A stretch of DNA of 47,659 bases from CAYRLW01 sp964425215 (GCA_964425215.1 CAYRLW010000025.1:1-47659), one strand, 5' to 3'. Positions 1-7,891 are shown, numbered from the stretch's first letter. Numbers and translations are program-made. The notes: generated from the letters alone by a model not told the origin.

Positions 1-2
1 CC

Positions 3-350
3 GATCCCATTACCCCCTTACACAGGGTAGCCAGGGAACGTAACGCTACCATCGTACTAAAGGGCCACGTAATCCATATCGTCTCCCCCGACGGCCGTCT
101 TTCCGTGGTGGACGGAATGATAGGGGCCCTGGCTACGGGGGGAAGCGGAGACCTTTTGGCGGGGTTTACCGTTGCCTTGGCCGCCCGTATGAGCCGCCTG
201 AGCGAAACCTGGGACCCCCATACCGTCGCTCTAGCCGCCGTCACCTTGCTCATTCAAGCGGGGCGGGAAGCCGCTACTACGGGGGGCTTTATAGACCCCC
301 TGGAGATAGTCCCCGTCGCGGCACGGCTGGCGGGAAGCGCGTGGCTGTAA
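3..350 (+). CDS. nnrD: ADP-dependent NAD(P)H-hydrate dehydratase, C-terminal part (5' end outside window)
   Basis: The reading frame is open from the first bases of the window, so the gene is cut by the left edge and only about 115 residues remain. The visible part has the family signature ALATGGSGDLLAG (about residues 41-53 of the fragment), which forms the nucleotide-binding end of the ribokinase-like fold, preceded by a strand ending in VLKG. The enzyme dehydrates the damaged cofactor forms NADHX and NADPHX using ADP, often fused to an N-terminal epimerase domain that would lie outside this window. It ends 11 bases before the start of the next gene, so the two are probably cotranscribed. 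Which fusion form is present cannot be seen. Confidence 0.85.
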   Translation, partial: DPITPLHRVARERNATIVLKGHVIHIVSPDGRLSVVDGMIGALATGGSGDLLAGFTVALAARMSRLSETWDPHTVALAAVTLLIQAGREAATTGGFIDPLEIVPVAARLAGSAWL

Positions 351-361
351 GGAGGCTCCCC

Positions 362-886
362 ATGACCGATCGGGACAAAAACCCTCAGGAACCCTTGACC
401 TTTTACTATTCCCGGGAACGGCGGCTGGAACGGGCCAGCGAATCGGTGCGAAAACTCAATACTCAGGGTCATCAGCGTCCTCCCAATTTTTTTAGAACCC
501 TTACCAGCAATCGAGCGTCGGCTTTTTTGCTTTTAGCGATCCTTATGCTGGTCCTCACCTATGGAATCATCACTTTTTTAGGAATCCTTCAAAATCGAGC
601 CGTATTTTTAGGGAATTCGTTGGAACTCAGCGCCCTCCGTTTTAAGGGTTCCACGTATACGGTGATAAAAAAGAAGGTTACGTCCCAAAAACCCTACGTG
701 GGCCCTGTGGACCTGGCCATCCGGGGTACCGCTCCGGAAGGGGGACCCGTATCGGTTCAGCGTATCGTCTTTTCCAACGATAAAACGGAGGAATTTCGGC
801 TTTCCCTGGACGGGGAATGGGAAACCCTGGTGGTAATTCTGCAAGCCCAGGGTTCCAAGGTGACCCTCCAGTGCAAATCCCCCTAG
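362..886 (+). CDS. Conserved single-pass membrane protein, function unknown
   Basis: This 174-residue protein has a charged cytoplasmic N-terminus (about 1-50), one hydrophobic segment (about 54-78, rich in Leu, Ile and Val) and a C-terminal extracytoplasmic domain of about 95 residues with alternating beta-like character. I do not recognise the family. The ATG at 362 is chosen over an upstream GTG at 341 because GGAGG sits 8 bases before it. The gene follows nnrD by 11 bases. The topology suggests a small envelope protein with a folded periplasmic domain; this is inference from hydropathy only. Confidence 0.7.
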   Translation: MTDRDKNPQEPLTFYYSRERRLERASESVRKLNTQGHQRPPNFFRTLTSNRASAFLLLAILMLVLTYGIITFLGILQNRAVFLGNSLELSALRFKGSTYTVIKKKVTSQKPYVGPVDLAIRGTAPEGGPVSVQRIVFSNDKTEEFRLSLDGEWETLVVILQAQGSKVTLQCKSP

Positions 887-920
887 GAGCTAGAATCGGA
901 TCGATCCGACAGACTCCTAG
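883..920. repeat. Nested inverted repeat overlapping the stop of the 362-886 gene
   Basis: CTAGGAG (883-889) pairs with CTCCTAG (914-920). Between them is a perfect 14-base palindrome, TCGGATCGATCCGA (896-909). The left arm overlaps the TAG stop codon. There is no T-run after it, so it is not a classical terminator. A related sequence containing ATCCGACAG and a TCCTA core is found at 37538-37578. Confidence 0.6.
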
Positions 921-955
921 CAGGCACGGTAAGGGGCTCCCCCCAGGAGAAACGG

Positions 956-984
956 TTGACCGTGGCCCCAGAATAGGGTATCTT
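956..984 (+). promoter_or_regulatory. Sigma-70-type promoter for the 1010-1848 gene pair
   Basis: TTGACC (956-961), a 17-base spacer and TATCTT (979-984). The predicted start near 991 gives a leader of about 19 bases containing GAGG in front of the ATG at 1010. Confidence 0.6.
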
Positions 985-1009
985 CAGCCTAAGGATTACG
1001 AGGCCGTCG

Positions 1010-1417
1010 ATGATTCAATTTTATTTTTTGTCCATCCTTTGTAACGCATTGGCGGGATACGCCCTGTTAGCGAACGCCGATTCTCCTTCCTCCCCCCTCG
1101 ACGGCATACGGTCCTACGTGCTGGACGAAACGTTCCGTCTGGTGTTAGGGGTGTTAACCATGGCCACGGGTTTTTTTAAGATCCTCTCGGTGGTCCGTGG
1201 CGATATACCTGTTATTGGGGACCTTTTTCCCGCTCTGATGGGCCTCTCTTCGGGTTTTATTTTGATGTACGAATTCTATAAAAGCCGGGCCACCGTTACT
1301 TCCAAAGAATCCCAAAAAATCGAAGGCATTTTTATCAAAAACCGTAAATGGTTCGGGTACCTGACCGTCATATCCGCGGGTACGCATTTTCTGTTCCCCA
1401 CGGTTTTATTTTTATAA
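1010..1417 (+). CDS. Conserved polytopic membrane protein, function unknown
   Basis: This is a 135-residue protein with about four hydrophobic segments: the N-terminus, about 40-60, about 70-88, and 115-135 at the extreme C-terminus. A short basic stretch (about 90-112) lies between the last two. I do not recognise a catalytic motif or a named family. The ATG at 1010 has GAGG six bases upstream and its own promoter at 956-984. Its TAA stop shares one base with the ATG of the Nudix gene (TAATG), so the two are translationally coupled and cotranscribed. It sits in the inner membrane by prediction. Confidence 0.7.
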   Translation: MIQFYFLSILCNALAGYALLANADSPSSPLDGIRSYVLDETFRLVLGVLTMATGFFKILSVVRGDIPVIGDLFPALMGLSSGFILMYEFYKSRATVTSKESQKIEGIFIKNRKWFGYLTVISAGTHFLFPTVLFL

Positions 1418-1848
1418 TGACTCTCCATACCCAAGAAACTTCGTTTGACCGCCATTCTGTGGCGGGCATAGTCCGGGACGGAAGCCGGGTTTTTGTGGCC
1501 CGGCGTATTCCCGGCGGAGATATGGGGGGGAAGTGGGAATTCCCCGGGGGCAAAGTAGAAAGCGGGGAAAGCGACAGCGATGCCCTGATCCGGGAGTATT
1601 TGGAAGAATTCGGGGTTCCCGTTCGGGTAGGGAAGCTTCTCGCTTCGGCCCAATTCGAGCACCGGCAAAACCGTCATGCCCTGCGGGCCTACGAGGTTTT
1701 TTTTGAAGCCCTGGATTTTACGCTGACCGAACACACCGAATGGCGCTGGATTCCCTTCAGGGACCTGGGAACCCTGGAATTCGCCGATTCGGACAAAAAA
1801 CTATTTTCAGCCCTAGCCCCGTATTTTGAGGGACCTACAACCAGATAG
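1417..1848 (+). CDS. Nudix hydrolase, MutT/8-oxo-dGTP diphosphatase type
   Basis: This 143-residue protein carries a complete Nudix box at residues 45-67: G45, E51, R59-E60, E63-E64 and G66, matching Gx5Ex7REUxEExGU. The short single-domain architecture and the GG-KWEFPGGK lead-in resemble MutT-type enzymes that hydrolyse oxidised nucleoside triphosphates to monophosphate and pyrophosphate. Substrate cannot be proved from the box alone. The ATG at 1417 overlaps the upstream TAA (TAATG), which fixes the start; a longer frame from 1348 would run inside the preceding gene. Its 3' end overlaps the convergent omptin gene by 14 bases. Confidence 0.88.
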   Translation: MTLHTQETSFDRHSVAGIVRDGSRVFVARRIPGGDMGGKWEFPGGKVESGESDSDALIREYLEEFGVPVRVGKLLASAQFEHRQNRHALRAYEVFFEALDFTLTEHTEWRWIPFRDLGTLEFADSDKKLFSALAPYFEGPTTR

Positions 1849-2860
1849 AAACGGTAAAGGCCCCGTCCCAGGCCTGGTACGAAACTCCGGCGGAATCTTT
1901 GATTGGACCGTAGACGGTGCCCATATTGTAGGTGTAGGAACCTATGGTATACGTATCCCCAGAAACACCGATCCCTTGAAAGTACGAATCTCCCCGAAGC
2001 CCCTGGATATACCGGTAGGAAAGGGAAAGGGAAAAATCTATCCTTGCGCTCCCGGCAAAAACCAGGCGGACCTGGGGTTCTAGGCCGTAGCCCCCGGAAA
2101 GGTTTTCGTTGAATTGTAAAAGCCGCAGAAAATGATCGTCCTGATCCCAACAGGCCGCGCCGGGGCTAAAACCCAGACCGGTATATACGGTCCACCGGGG
2201 TAGAAAGTTCCATCCCAGGTCTAAACCAAACGAAAGAAAGGACCAAATCTGCTGGTAGGCCATCCCGGTCCCATAAACCGGTATCTGGGGAAATGAAGAT
2301 GACCAGGGGGTCGTATAGGGGGTCGTGCTACCCGTGTTCGGACCGTATTGAAGGTACCCGTCCCGGGCGGTCCAGCGAAAATTCATGGAAGCATAGGAAA
2401 GGAAGGGCTGAATGATCAGGTACCGATTAAGGGGAAAGGAGTAGCCCAGTTTAAAGTCCACCAAAAGGGCAGACTCGCTATGGCTGTCGTGGGCTGAAAA
2501 ATTAGTCAAAAAGGAATTGTTGGGGCTTATCCAATCCTTGTCCGTCACGGTCCCCGTAAGACCGGGGAAGCCGAATTTAACCGAAAGGTCGGTAAAAAAG
2601 CCAAAACGGCCAAAATCGTCGCTGACGTAGGAAAGGTTAGAACCCTGGTAAAAAAGGGCCTCCACCGGCCACACGAGCTGGCTTAAAAGGGAGGAAGAAC
2701 CGGTATTCGCGTACACCAATTCCTCCGCGTGTCCCCAAAGGACGCCGGTCATAGAATCGATACGCAGACCCTTGGGCAATCCCTGGGCGTTAAGGTCCCG
2801 GGACGGCAGACCCACCAGAGAAAGGATGACGAAAAGCCATAAAAAGGGTATAGTTTTCAT
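1835..2860 (-). CDS. Omptin-family outer-membrane protease
   Basis: This 341-residue protein starts with a signal peptide (residues 1-25, ending LNA) and continues as an aromatic-rich beta-barrel ending in a tryptophan-leucine terminus. An N-proximal stretch with GHAEELVY (43-50) and SQLVWP (60-65) matches the start of the omptin barrel. D107-K108-D109-W110 aligns with the catalytic Asp83/Asp85 of E. coli OmpT, and D241-D242-H243 aligns with Asp210/His212, so all four catalytic positions appear kept. FRWTARDGYLQY (161-172) matches another conserved strand. Omptins cut between basic residues at the cell surface and require rough LPS in enterobacteria; whether the spirochaete enzyme has such a partner is unknown. 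The ATG at 2860 gives a clean signal peptide and coincides with a predicted transcription start. An ATG at 2896 would add twelve non-signal-like residues. Confidence 0.82.
   Translation of the reverse strand: MKTIPFLWLFVILSLVGLPSRDLNAQGLPKGLRIDSMTGVLWGHAEELVYANTGSSSLLSQLVWPVEALFYQGSNLSYVSDDFGRFGFFTDLSVKFGFPGLTGTVTDKDWISPNNSFLTNFSAHDSHSESALLVDFKLGYSFPLNRYLIIQPFLSYASMNFRWTARDGYLQYGPNTGSTTPYTTPWSSSFPQIPVYGTGMAYQQIWSFLSFGLDLGWNFLPRWTVYTGLGFSPGAACWDQDDHFLRLLQFNENLSGGYGLEPQVRLVFAGSARIDFSLSLSYRYIQGLRGDSYFQGIGVSGDTYTIGSYTYNMGTVYGPIKDSAGVSYQAWDGAFTVSIWL
2826..2854 (+). promoter_or_regulatory. Promoter of the SH3 lipoprotein-DUF445 operon
   Basis: ATGACG (2826-2831), a 17-base spacer and TATAGT (2849-2854). 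The predicted start at about 2861 leaves a 3-base leader before the ATG at 2864. The whole element lies inside the signal-peptide codons of the opposite-strand omptin gene. Confidence 0.5.
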
Positions 2861-2863
2861 ACC

Positions 2864-3274
2864 ATGACTATAGGGTATTACGTTAGACTTTTCCATTCCG
2901 TTGTCCCAGCAATCGCCCTGGGGGGGCTCTTATTGTTCCTGGGCTCCTGTACTCCCGGAAACTCGGGAAATCTGGTAACCCCGCCGCCCACACCGCCCCT
3001 CTCGCGAAACGCCGTGGCTTACGCGCTGGTTCAAACCGCCTACGTCAACGTCCTGGACACCCCGGAAACCACGGGGGTGTCCGTAGCGTACTTTCGGCAG
3101 GGAACCATACTGAAGGTTTTAGAACGGCGGATGGTTAAAAATAACGATACCCCCGTATCGTGGGTCCTGGTTCAAGAGGGGAACTCTAAAAAAGGCTGGG
3201 TTTTAGAATCGGCGCTCCGGGTATACGACACGGAAGAACAGGCAAAAACCGCCGCCCAAAGGTCACCCTCATGA
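2864..3274 (+). CDS. SH3-like domain lipoprotein
   Basis: This is a 136-residue protein. Residues 1-28 form a lipoprotein signal with lipobox LGS-C29. A Pro/Thr linker (about 38-47) leads to a bacterial SH3-like domain (about 50-120) with the features ALVQTAYVNVLDTPE, a hydrophobic KVLER strand, WVLVQ and KGWVLESAL, which is the usual end of the fold. Such domains bind peptides or peptidoglycan, but no ligand can be named. There is no Shine-Dalgarno sequence before the ATG. The gene overlaps the next one by ATGA. Its start is only four bases from the divergent omptin start. Confidence 0.78.
   Translation: MTIGYYVRLFHSVVPAIALGGLLLFLGSCTPGNSGNLVTPPPTPPLSRNAVAYALVQTAYVNVLDTPETTGVSVAYFRQGTILKVLERRMVKNNDTPVSWVLVQEGNSKKGWVLESALRVYDTEEQAKTAAQRSPS
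2867..2895 (-). promoter_or_regulatory. Promoter of the omptin gene, face to face with the lipoprotein promoter
   Basis: On the minus strand, TGGAAA (2895-2890), a 17-base spacer and TATAGT (2872-2867). The predicted start at 2860 is the A of the omptin ATG, so the message would be leaderless. The element lies inside the first codons of the lipoprotein gene. Confidence 0.5.
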
Positions 3275-4548
3275 GGTCTCCTATTTTTTTTATCGTTCCA
3301 CCGGTAATCGGGGCGATCATAGGCTACGTTACCAACGATCTGGCGATAAAAATGCTCTTCCGGCCCCTTAAACCAATTCGGGTCTGGAAAATTCGTCTAC
3401 CCTTTACCCCCGGTATTTTGCCCCGACAGAGGCACCAGTTGGCGGACAATATCGGCCGAATGGTGGAACGGGAATTACTTACCGAAGAGATCCTCCGCCA
3501 GCGGATGGGCCAAGATGCCTTTCGGCGTTCCTTAGAATCCTGGATCGCTTCGTTTACGAACACCCTTCTATCACGGCCTCTTAAAGAGTTATTTAGCGAT
3601 CTTTTTGGGGACCCGAAGATCTTCGGAACGACCCTGGATGGTCTGTTAGAAAACCTCTTCGAGGATCTTACCAGCCACCCCGTACGGGAACTTTGGGGGC
3701 AGGACCCCCAGGAATTTCAAACGGCCCTGCGGGATCTTTTGGTCCGTCAAATCGGCGGTGCCTCGGACACGATCGCCCTGGGTCTTTCTTCGGCGATGGA
3801 CGCGGCGTACCCCAATTTGGTCCAGGGACTTTCGGCCTTTTTACAGAAGCCCCAGGTTCGCCGGGAATTGGAAACCCAGGGCCGCTTTTTTTTACGGAAC
3901 GCCATTCAAAAACTCAGCCTATTTCAGCGTTTTTTCATCACCGCGGCCCAATACGACCGGACCCTCCACGATAAGATGCCCGAAATCATCGACGATCTTA
4001 TCGACCAGCTGACCACTCTGGCATCCCAGGAGGATACCCGCAAGCAGTTGGTCGAATTTACCCAAAAGGAAATTCTGGGACTGTTATCCCAAAGCGAAGC
4101 CTCGTTCCGGCTGATCAACGCCCTCAGTGGCCTCATCCTTCCCCAGGCAAACCAGTCCCTGGGGGACCTTCTCCGGTCCCTAACGGGCCTTAGTTCCATA
4201 GAAATAGTAAAAAAAATACGGACCTACGCGGAAGGAGCCTTAGAAACATACGGTACCAAAAACCTTTCCAGCTTGTTGGCCCTGGAGGGGGAGCGGAAAG
4301 AAGCCCTGGACCGCTTTATCGCCGGGGCTATTCTAAACTTGGCGGATCGGCAGATCGCCAACGCCCTGGCGACCATCGACGTCCGGTCCATGGTCCGCGA
4401 CCGCATCGACAGCCTGGACATGCTCCAGGTTGAACGGATTGTTTTAGACGTGCTGGCTAATCAACTGAAGTGGATAAACGTATTTGGCGCTATCCTGGGG
4501 GCCATAATAGGCCTCGCCCAGGTGGCCCTATCGGTATACCTGCCGTAA
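3271..4548 (+). CDS. DUF445 family membrane protein
   Basis: This is a 425-residue protein of the DUF445 (YheB-like) family. The N-terminus has the conserved IGYVTNDLAIKMLFRP pattern (about 17-32) within a membrane segment, followed by TPGILPRQR. A long amphipathic helical middle region (about 60-390) precedes a second hydrophobic segment (about 400-423). The family is common, but its role is not established. The gene starts inside the stop of the lipoprotein gene (ATGA overlap), so both are one translation-coupled unit. It is likely anchored at both ends in the inner membrane with the helical part extending into one compartment. Confidence 0.85.
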   Translation: MRSPIFFIVPPVIGAIIGYVTNDLAIKMLFRPLKPIRVWKIRLPFTPGILPRQRHQLADNIGRMVERELLTEEILRQRMGQDAFRRSLESWIASFTNTLLSRPLKELFSDLFGDPKIFGTTLDGLLENLFEDLTSHPVRELWGQDPQEFQTALRDLLVRQIGGASDTIALGLSSAMDAAYPNLVQGLSAFLQKPQVRRELETQGRFFLRNAIQKLSLFQRFFITAAQYDRTLHDKMPEIIDDLIDQLTTLASQEDTRKQLVEFTQKEILGLLSQSEASFRLINALSGLILPQANQSLGDLLRSLTGLSSIEIVKKIRTYAEGALETYGTKNLSSLLALEGERKEALDRFIAGAILNLADRQIANALATIDVRSMVRDRIDSLDMLQVERIVLDVLANQLKWINVFGAILGAIIGLAQVALSVYLP

Positions 4549-4593
4549 GGGACGGTCGTCCCCCAGGATTTGGGACTGTCACGGCATGGGGCC

Positions 4594-5646
4594 CTAAGGC
4601 CTCCCGGGGGGAAACAATTCGGTAGAACCCAGCTGACCGCAGGCCCCCGCGACCCCCCGGCCCTTACGGAAGCGGCGGGTCACCGTAAGGCCCCGGCGTT
4701 CCAATTCCAGGGCAAAGCGTTCCACCTCCGCTTCCGTGGGTTCCCGAAGGGCCTCGCCCTCCAGCGAAAGGCCCTCCACGGGGTTCCAAGGGATAAGGTT
4801 AACGATCGTTTCCAAGCCCTGGGCAAAATTTTTTAGGGCTTTAGCGTCCTCCAAGCGGGTATTAAGGCCCCTTAGCAGAACCGCCTCCAGGGTAATCCTC
4901 TTTTTGTACCGTTTTTGATAATACACCAGCTCTTCTTTTAAGCGGTCCAGGGGGTTGGTTTTATTGATGGGCATTAAACGGGACCGGAGTTCATTGTCCG
5001 CGGTGGTCAGCGATAGGGCCAAGCGGGTTTCCGGCCCCCGATCGGCCAATTCGCGGATACCCTCGACGAGGCCGCTCGTGGAAAGGGTTATCCGCCGCTT
5101 GGAAAGCCCCAGGCCGTTTTCGTCGGTCAGAACAGCCACCGCGGTTCGCAGTGCCTCCAGGTTCAACAGGGGTTCGCCCATACCCATCACCACGATGTGG
5201 GAAAGGTCCGGGGCAATTTCTAAAAGGTGCAGGTACTGTTCCACAATTTCCGCGCTGGTCAGGTTCCGCAACAAGCCCAGGGTACCGGTTTTACAAAACG
5301 CGCAGGCCATGGGACACCCGGCTTGGCTGGAAAGACACGCGGTTTTTCGATCTTCCCCATCCACCAACAGGACAGCCTCTATCTTAGCGCCGTCGCGCAG
5401 GGTGATCTGTAATTTTACCGTACCGTCTTTATCCTCCAACGTGGAAGAGACGACGGTGGAACGGAGTTCGAACCGGGCCGCCAAATCCCGGCGAAGGTCC
5501 TCGGAAAGATCGGTCATCACGTCAAAGCTACGAGCACCCCGGCTGATCCACTTAAAGACCTGTTTGGCGCGAAAAGCGGGGAGGGGAGAGAGAAGCTCCG
5601 TCAAGGTTTCCAGGGGTAGCCCTGAAAGGACTGTTTTTTGGTCCAT
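4594..5646 (-). CDS. rlmN: 23S rRNA (adenine-2503-C2)/tRNA (adenine-37-C2) methyltransferase
   Basis: This is a 350-residue radical-SAM enzyme. The iron-sulfur cysteines are C111, C115 and C118 in CPMACAFC. The second catalytic cysteine, which carries the methyl during turnover, is C336 in GACGQL. An MGMGEPL motif, typical of the family, binds SAM. The enzyme methylates C2 of A2503 in 23S rRNA and A37 in some tRNAs. The ATG at 5646 overlaps the TGA of the upstream TPR gene by one base (TGATG). A TTG one codon earlier is possible but less likely. It is the last gene of its operon and converges with the DUF445 gene. Confidence 0.96.
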   Translation of the reverse strand: MDQKTVLSGLPLETLTELLSPLPAFRAKQVFKWISRGARSFDVMTDLSEDLRRDLAARFELRSTVVSSTLEDKDGTVKLQITLRDGAKIEAVLLVDGEDRKTACLSSQAGCPMACAFCKTGTLGLLRNLTSAEIVEQYLHLLEIAPDLSHIVVMGMGEPLLNLEALRTAVAVLTDENGLGLSKRRITLSTSGLVEGIRELADRGPETRLALSLTTADNELRSRLMPINKTNPLDRLKEELVYYQKRYKKRITLEAVLLRGLNTRLEDAKALKNFAQGLETIVNLIPWNPVEGLSLEGEALREPTEAEVERFALELERRGLTVTRRFRKGRGVAGACGQLGSTELFPPGRP

Positions 5647-6809
5647 CAAGAGCGCAGTTTTTCCAAATATTCGTTCACGTAGGTGTTCCGAATACCCAGC
5701 TTTTGAAACTCCGCCAGGGCCTCGATCGCCCTATCCTTATCGTTTTTCATGGACCAACAGTCTGCCAATTCGATGTATAAACGATAATTTTTAGGATCCT
5801 GCTGTACGAGCCGCCGAAGAGATTCGATGGCGTCGTCGTACTTGCCCTGCATTTTGGATACCACCGCCAAACCCAAAACCGCGTAAATATCAAACTCGAT
5901 GTTTAAGGCCCGGCGGTAATATTCCCCCGCCATATCGTATTCTCCCATATTGCGGTACGCGTCCCCCGCCCGGGTTAAAATCACCTTGTTCCGGGGGTCC
6001 TGCTCTAGAATTTTATTCCAGTATTCCAGGGATTTATGCTGTTGGTTCATACCGCGGTAACAATCCGCGAGTCCAAAAAGGGCATAAAAGTTGTAGGGAT
6101 CCATTTTCAGAGCCCGTTCAAAGTAGGGAATTCCCTGCTCAAAGGTTTTTAGCTTCCGATGACAATTTCCAATGGACGTAAGAACCCGAATATCCACGTC
6201 GTTCTGGTGAATCTGGAGCATCTTTTCCCAATAATAAAGGGCGTCCCGGTACTCTTTAAAATCGTAATGCAGATGCCCCAGCCCGATAAGCGCGTAGGGG
6301 TTGTTTTCCTCCATCTCCAAAACCCGGAGATACACGGCCTTGGAACGGCGAAAATCCCGAACCTTTCTATACGCGTCCGCGACCCGGGTAAGGACGGTGA
6401 TGTTTTTATCGTCGTGGAGCAGGTATTGTTCCCAAATCTCTATGGCCTTTTGGTACTGATTCAGGGCCTTATAGCAATCCGCCAACCCAAAGAGGGCGTA
6501 ATTGTTTCCCGGATGGTGGGATAGACAGCGCCGGTAATATTCCGCCGCGTCCCGGAAGGCGTTTTTTTTACGCGCCGCGTCCCCCAGGCCCACCAGGGCG
6601 TAATTATTTTCCGGATCCTTTTGGAGAATTTGATCAAAACATTCTATCGCTTCGGGTACCTTATTGTCCTTTAAAAACTGATACCCCTTTTTTGAAAGCT
6701 CGGATATCTCGGAAAACTCATCCTTTTCTGGATTTTCTTGACCCTCCAGATTCTCTAAACCGGTAGCTTCAAAGGGCTGATTCGATTCCATTTTTTCTTC
6801 GTTACCCAT
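5646..6809 (-). CDS. Tetratricopeptide-repeat protein
   Basis: This is a 387-residue soluble protein. After an acidic N-terminus (about 1-40, rich in Glu) it consists of about nine consecutive TPR units, each showing the W/G-L-A/G-Y-F-A-P consensus with recurring YALFGLADCYR and a Y-x-R-A-L helix B. There is no signal peptide, so it is probably cytoplasmic and acts as a protein-interaction scaffold. No partner can be named. It lies two bases after a small helical gene and overlaps rlmN by one base. T. pallidum has comparable TPR proteins, but I do not claim orthology. Confidence 0.85.
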   Translation of the reverse strand: MGNEEKMESNQPFEATGLENLEGQENPEKDEFSEISELSKKGYQFLKDNKVPEAIECFDQILQKDPENNYALVGLGDAARKKNAFRDAAEYYRRCLSHHPGNNYALFGLADCYKALNQYQKAIEIWEQYLLHDDKNITVLTRVADAYRKVRDFRRSKAVYLRVLEMEENNPYALIGLGHLHYDFKEYRDALYYWEKMLQIHQNDVDIRVLTSIGNCHRKLKTFEQGIPYFERALKMDPYNFYALFGLADCYRGMNQQHKSLEYWNKILEQDPRNKVILTRAGDAYRNMGEYDMAGEYYRRALNIEFDIYAVLGLAVVSKMQGKYDDAIESLRRLVQQDPKNYRLYIELADCWSMKNDKDRAIEALAEFQKLGIRNTYVNEYLEKLRS

Positions 6810-6811
6810 GT

Positions 6812-7147
6812 TTACTTTTCCTCTTCCTCACCCATAAGTTTTTGTATCAGCGCAGACATTCGCGCAATCAGTGGTTCCGCTTTTTTTTTATCTCCGGCGA
6901 GATAGTACATCCGTAACGCTTCTATACTTTTTCCCTCCGCCGCGTATCGATCCCCCACCCGTATGAGGCCATCGGAATACCCGGTGGTTAAAAATATTCT
7001 GCGGGCCCCTTCCACGTCGCCCCTATTGAATAATTCGTTTCCCTTTCGGTTCAAGGCCGCTTTTTGTGCCCCCTCCATAGAAGGGGGAGCCACTTTTTTA
7101 ATCAAACCCTGATCACGAAACCGATCAAAAACCGATTCGAAATCCAA
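6812..7147 (-). CDS. Small helical (TPR-like) protein, function unknown
   Basis: This is a 111-residue all-helical protein with two to three TPR-like helix pairs: GNELFNRGDVEGARRIF, then VGDRYAAEGKSIEALRMYYLAG. It has a Lys/Glu-rich tail. I do not recognise a named family. The start is a TTG at 7147, supported by AAGGAA upstream and the lack of an in-frame ATG nearby. It is the first gene of a unit with the TPR protein and rlmN, transcribed from a promoter at 7260-7289. A hairpin repeat forms most of the front of its leader. Confidence 0.68.
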   Translation of the reverse strand: MDFESVFDRFRDQGLIKKVAPPSMEGAQKAALNRKGNELFNRGDVEGARRIFLTTGYSDGLIRVGDRYAAEGKSIEALRMYYLAGDKKKAEPLIARMSALIQKLMGEEEEK

Positions 7148-7212
7148 CGTTATTCCTTTATTGATCCCAGGCTCTTCGAAGGTCCCTAACCCTTTAAAAA
7201 TTATACAACTGC

Positions 7213-7252
7213 GGTTCTTCCAAAACTCCCTGAGTTATGAAAGAGCCTCAAC
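7213..7252. repeat. Dispersed hairpin repeat, copy 1 (degenerate)
   Basis: An imperfect inverted repeat (GGTTCTTCCAAAACTC / GAGTTATGAAAGAGCC, loop CCT) pairs at about 14 of 16 positions. It is closely related to the perfect hairpins at 23035-23073 and 31084-31122. It begins at the predicted transcription start of the 7147 gene, so it would form the start of that mRNA. Confidence 0.75.
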
Positions 7253-7259
7253 GATATAA

Positions 7260-7289
7260 AGTATACCCGCATTGTACGGTAAAATGCAA
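7260..7289 (-). promoter_or_regulatory. Promoter of the 7147-4594 operon
   Basis: On the minus strand, TTGCAT (7289-7284), an 18-base spacer and TATACT (7265-7260) in an AT-rich stretch. The predicted start is about 7253. Confidence 0.55.
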
Positions 7290-7342
7290 ATATTATTTTA
7301 TAAAAAAACTCTAAAATGAACAAGATTGTTAGTAGGACCATT

Positions 7343-7891
7343 TTACTCGATTTCCTTTCTTTCCGTTTTTCGAAAAAAATCCACGATGGATCGGCCATAC
7401 TCCCGCCGATCTTCCAGCGTCAGGGGGGGTAGGGGGTCGTCAAAGTGGTCTTCCCGGGGTCGATGGATCAACAAGAGGGAATCGTTGGTCATCAACGGAG
7501 AGTTAGCGATGGATAGGACCAACGGTTGTTTGAATCGATACGGAAAGGGGGGATCGCAAAAAATGATATCAAAGTGTCGTTTTGCCCGTTTAACGAACAA
7601 TTCGGCGGACATAAAATGACAGTGAATTCGGACGGGAGAAATGGAAACGTTACGAAGGAGGGTTTGCCGTTTAAGGTTGTCCATCTCCACCGCCTCGATA
7701 GGATCGGCTCCCCGGGAGGCGGCTTCGAGGGCTATGATCCCGGAGCCGGAAAAGATATCTAAAAATGAACGGCCCGAGAGATCCCCCAGGATCGCGAAAA
7801 CCGATTCCCGCATACGATCCATGGCCGGCCGAATTATCCCGTCGGGCATTTCTATCCGTCTTCCGCACAGGGTACCGCCGGTAATTCTCAC
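7343..7891 (-). CDS. rsmD: 16S rRNA (guanine-966-N2)-methyltransferase
   Basis: This is a 182-residue class I SAM-dependent methyltransferase. The N-terminus RITGGTLCGRRIEMP and RPAMDRMRESVF are typical of RsmD. The SAM-binding motif is LDIFSGSGIIALEAASRGA (about 44-62), and the catalytic motif IV is CDPPFPYR. It modifies G966 of 16S rRNA in the assembled small subunit. The GTG at 7891 is chosen because GGAGG lies just upstream and because GTGA overlaps the stop of the preceding FAD gene. A frame open to 7945 would overlap that gene by more than 50 bases. Confidence 0.94.
   Translation of the reverse strand: MRITGGTLCGRRIEMPDGIIRPAMDRMRESVFAILGDLSGRSFLDIFSGSGIIALEAASRGADPIEAVEMDNLKRQTLLRNVSISPVRIHCHFMSAELFVKRAKRHFDIIFCDPPFPYRFKQPLVLSIANSPLMTNDSLLLIHRPREDHFDDPLPPLTLEDRREYGRSIVDFFRKTERKEIE

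Noticed and set aside
2861..2896. A longer omptin start at ATG 2896
   Set aside because: It adds twelve polar residues before the signal peptide, has no ribosome-binding site and overlaps the lipoprotein gene further. The ATG at 2860 matches both the signal peptide and the predicted +1.
4550..4563. GGGAC-ggtc-GTCCC as a terminator between DUF445 and rlmN
   Set aside because: The stem is only five base pairs and no T-run follows on either strand.
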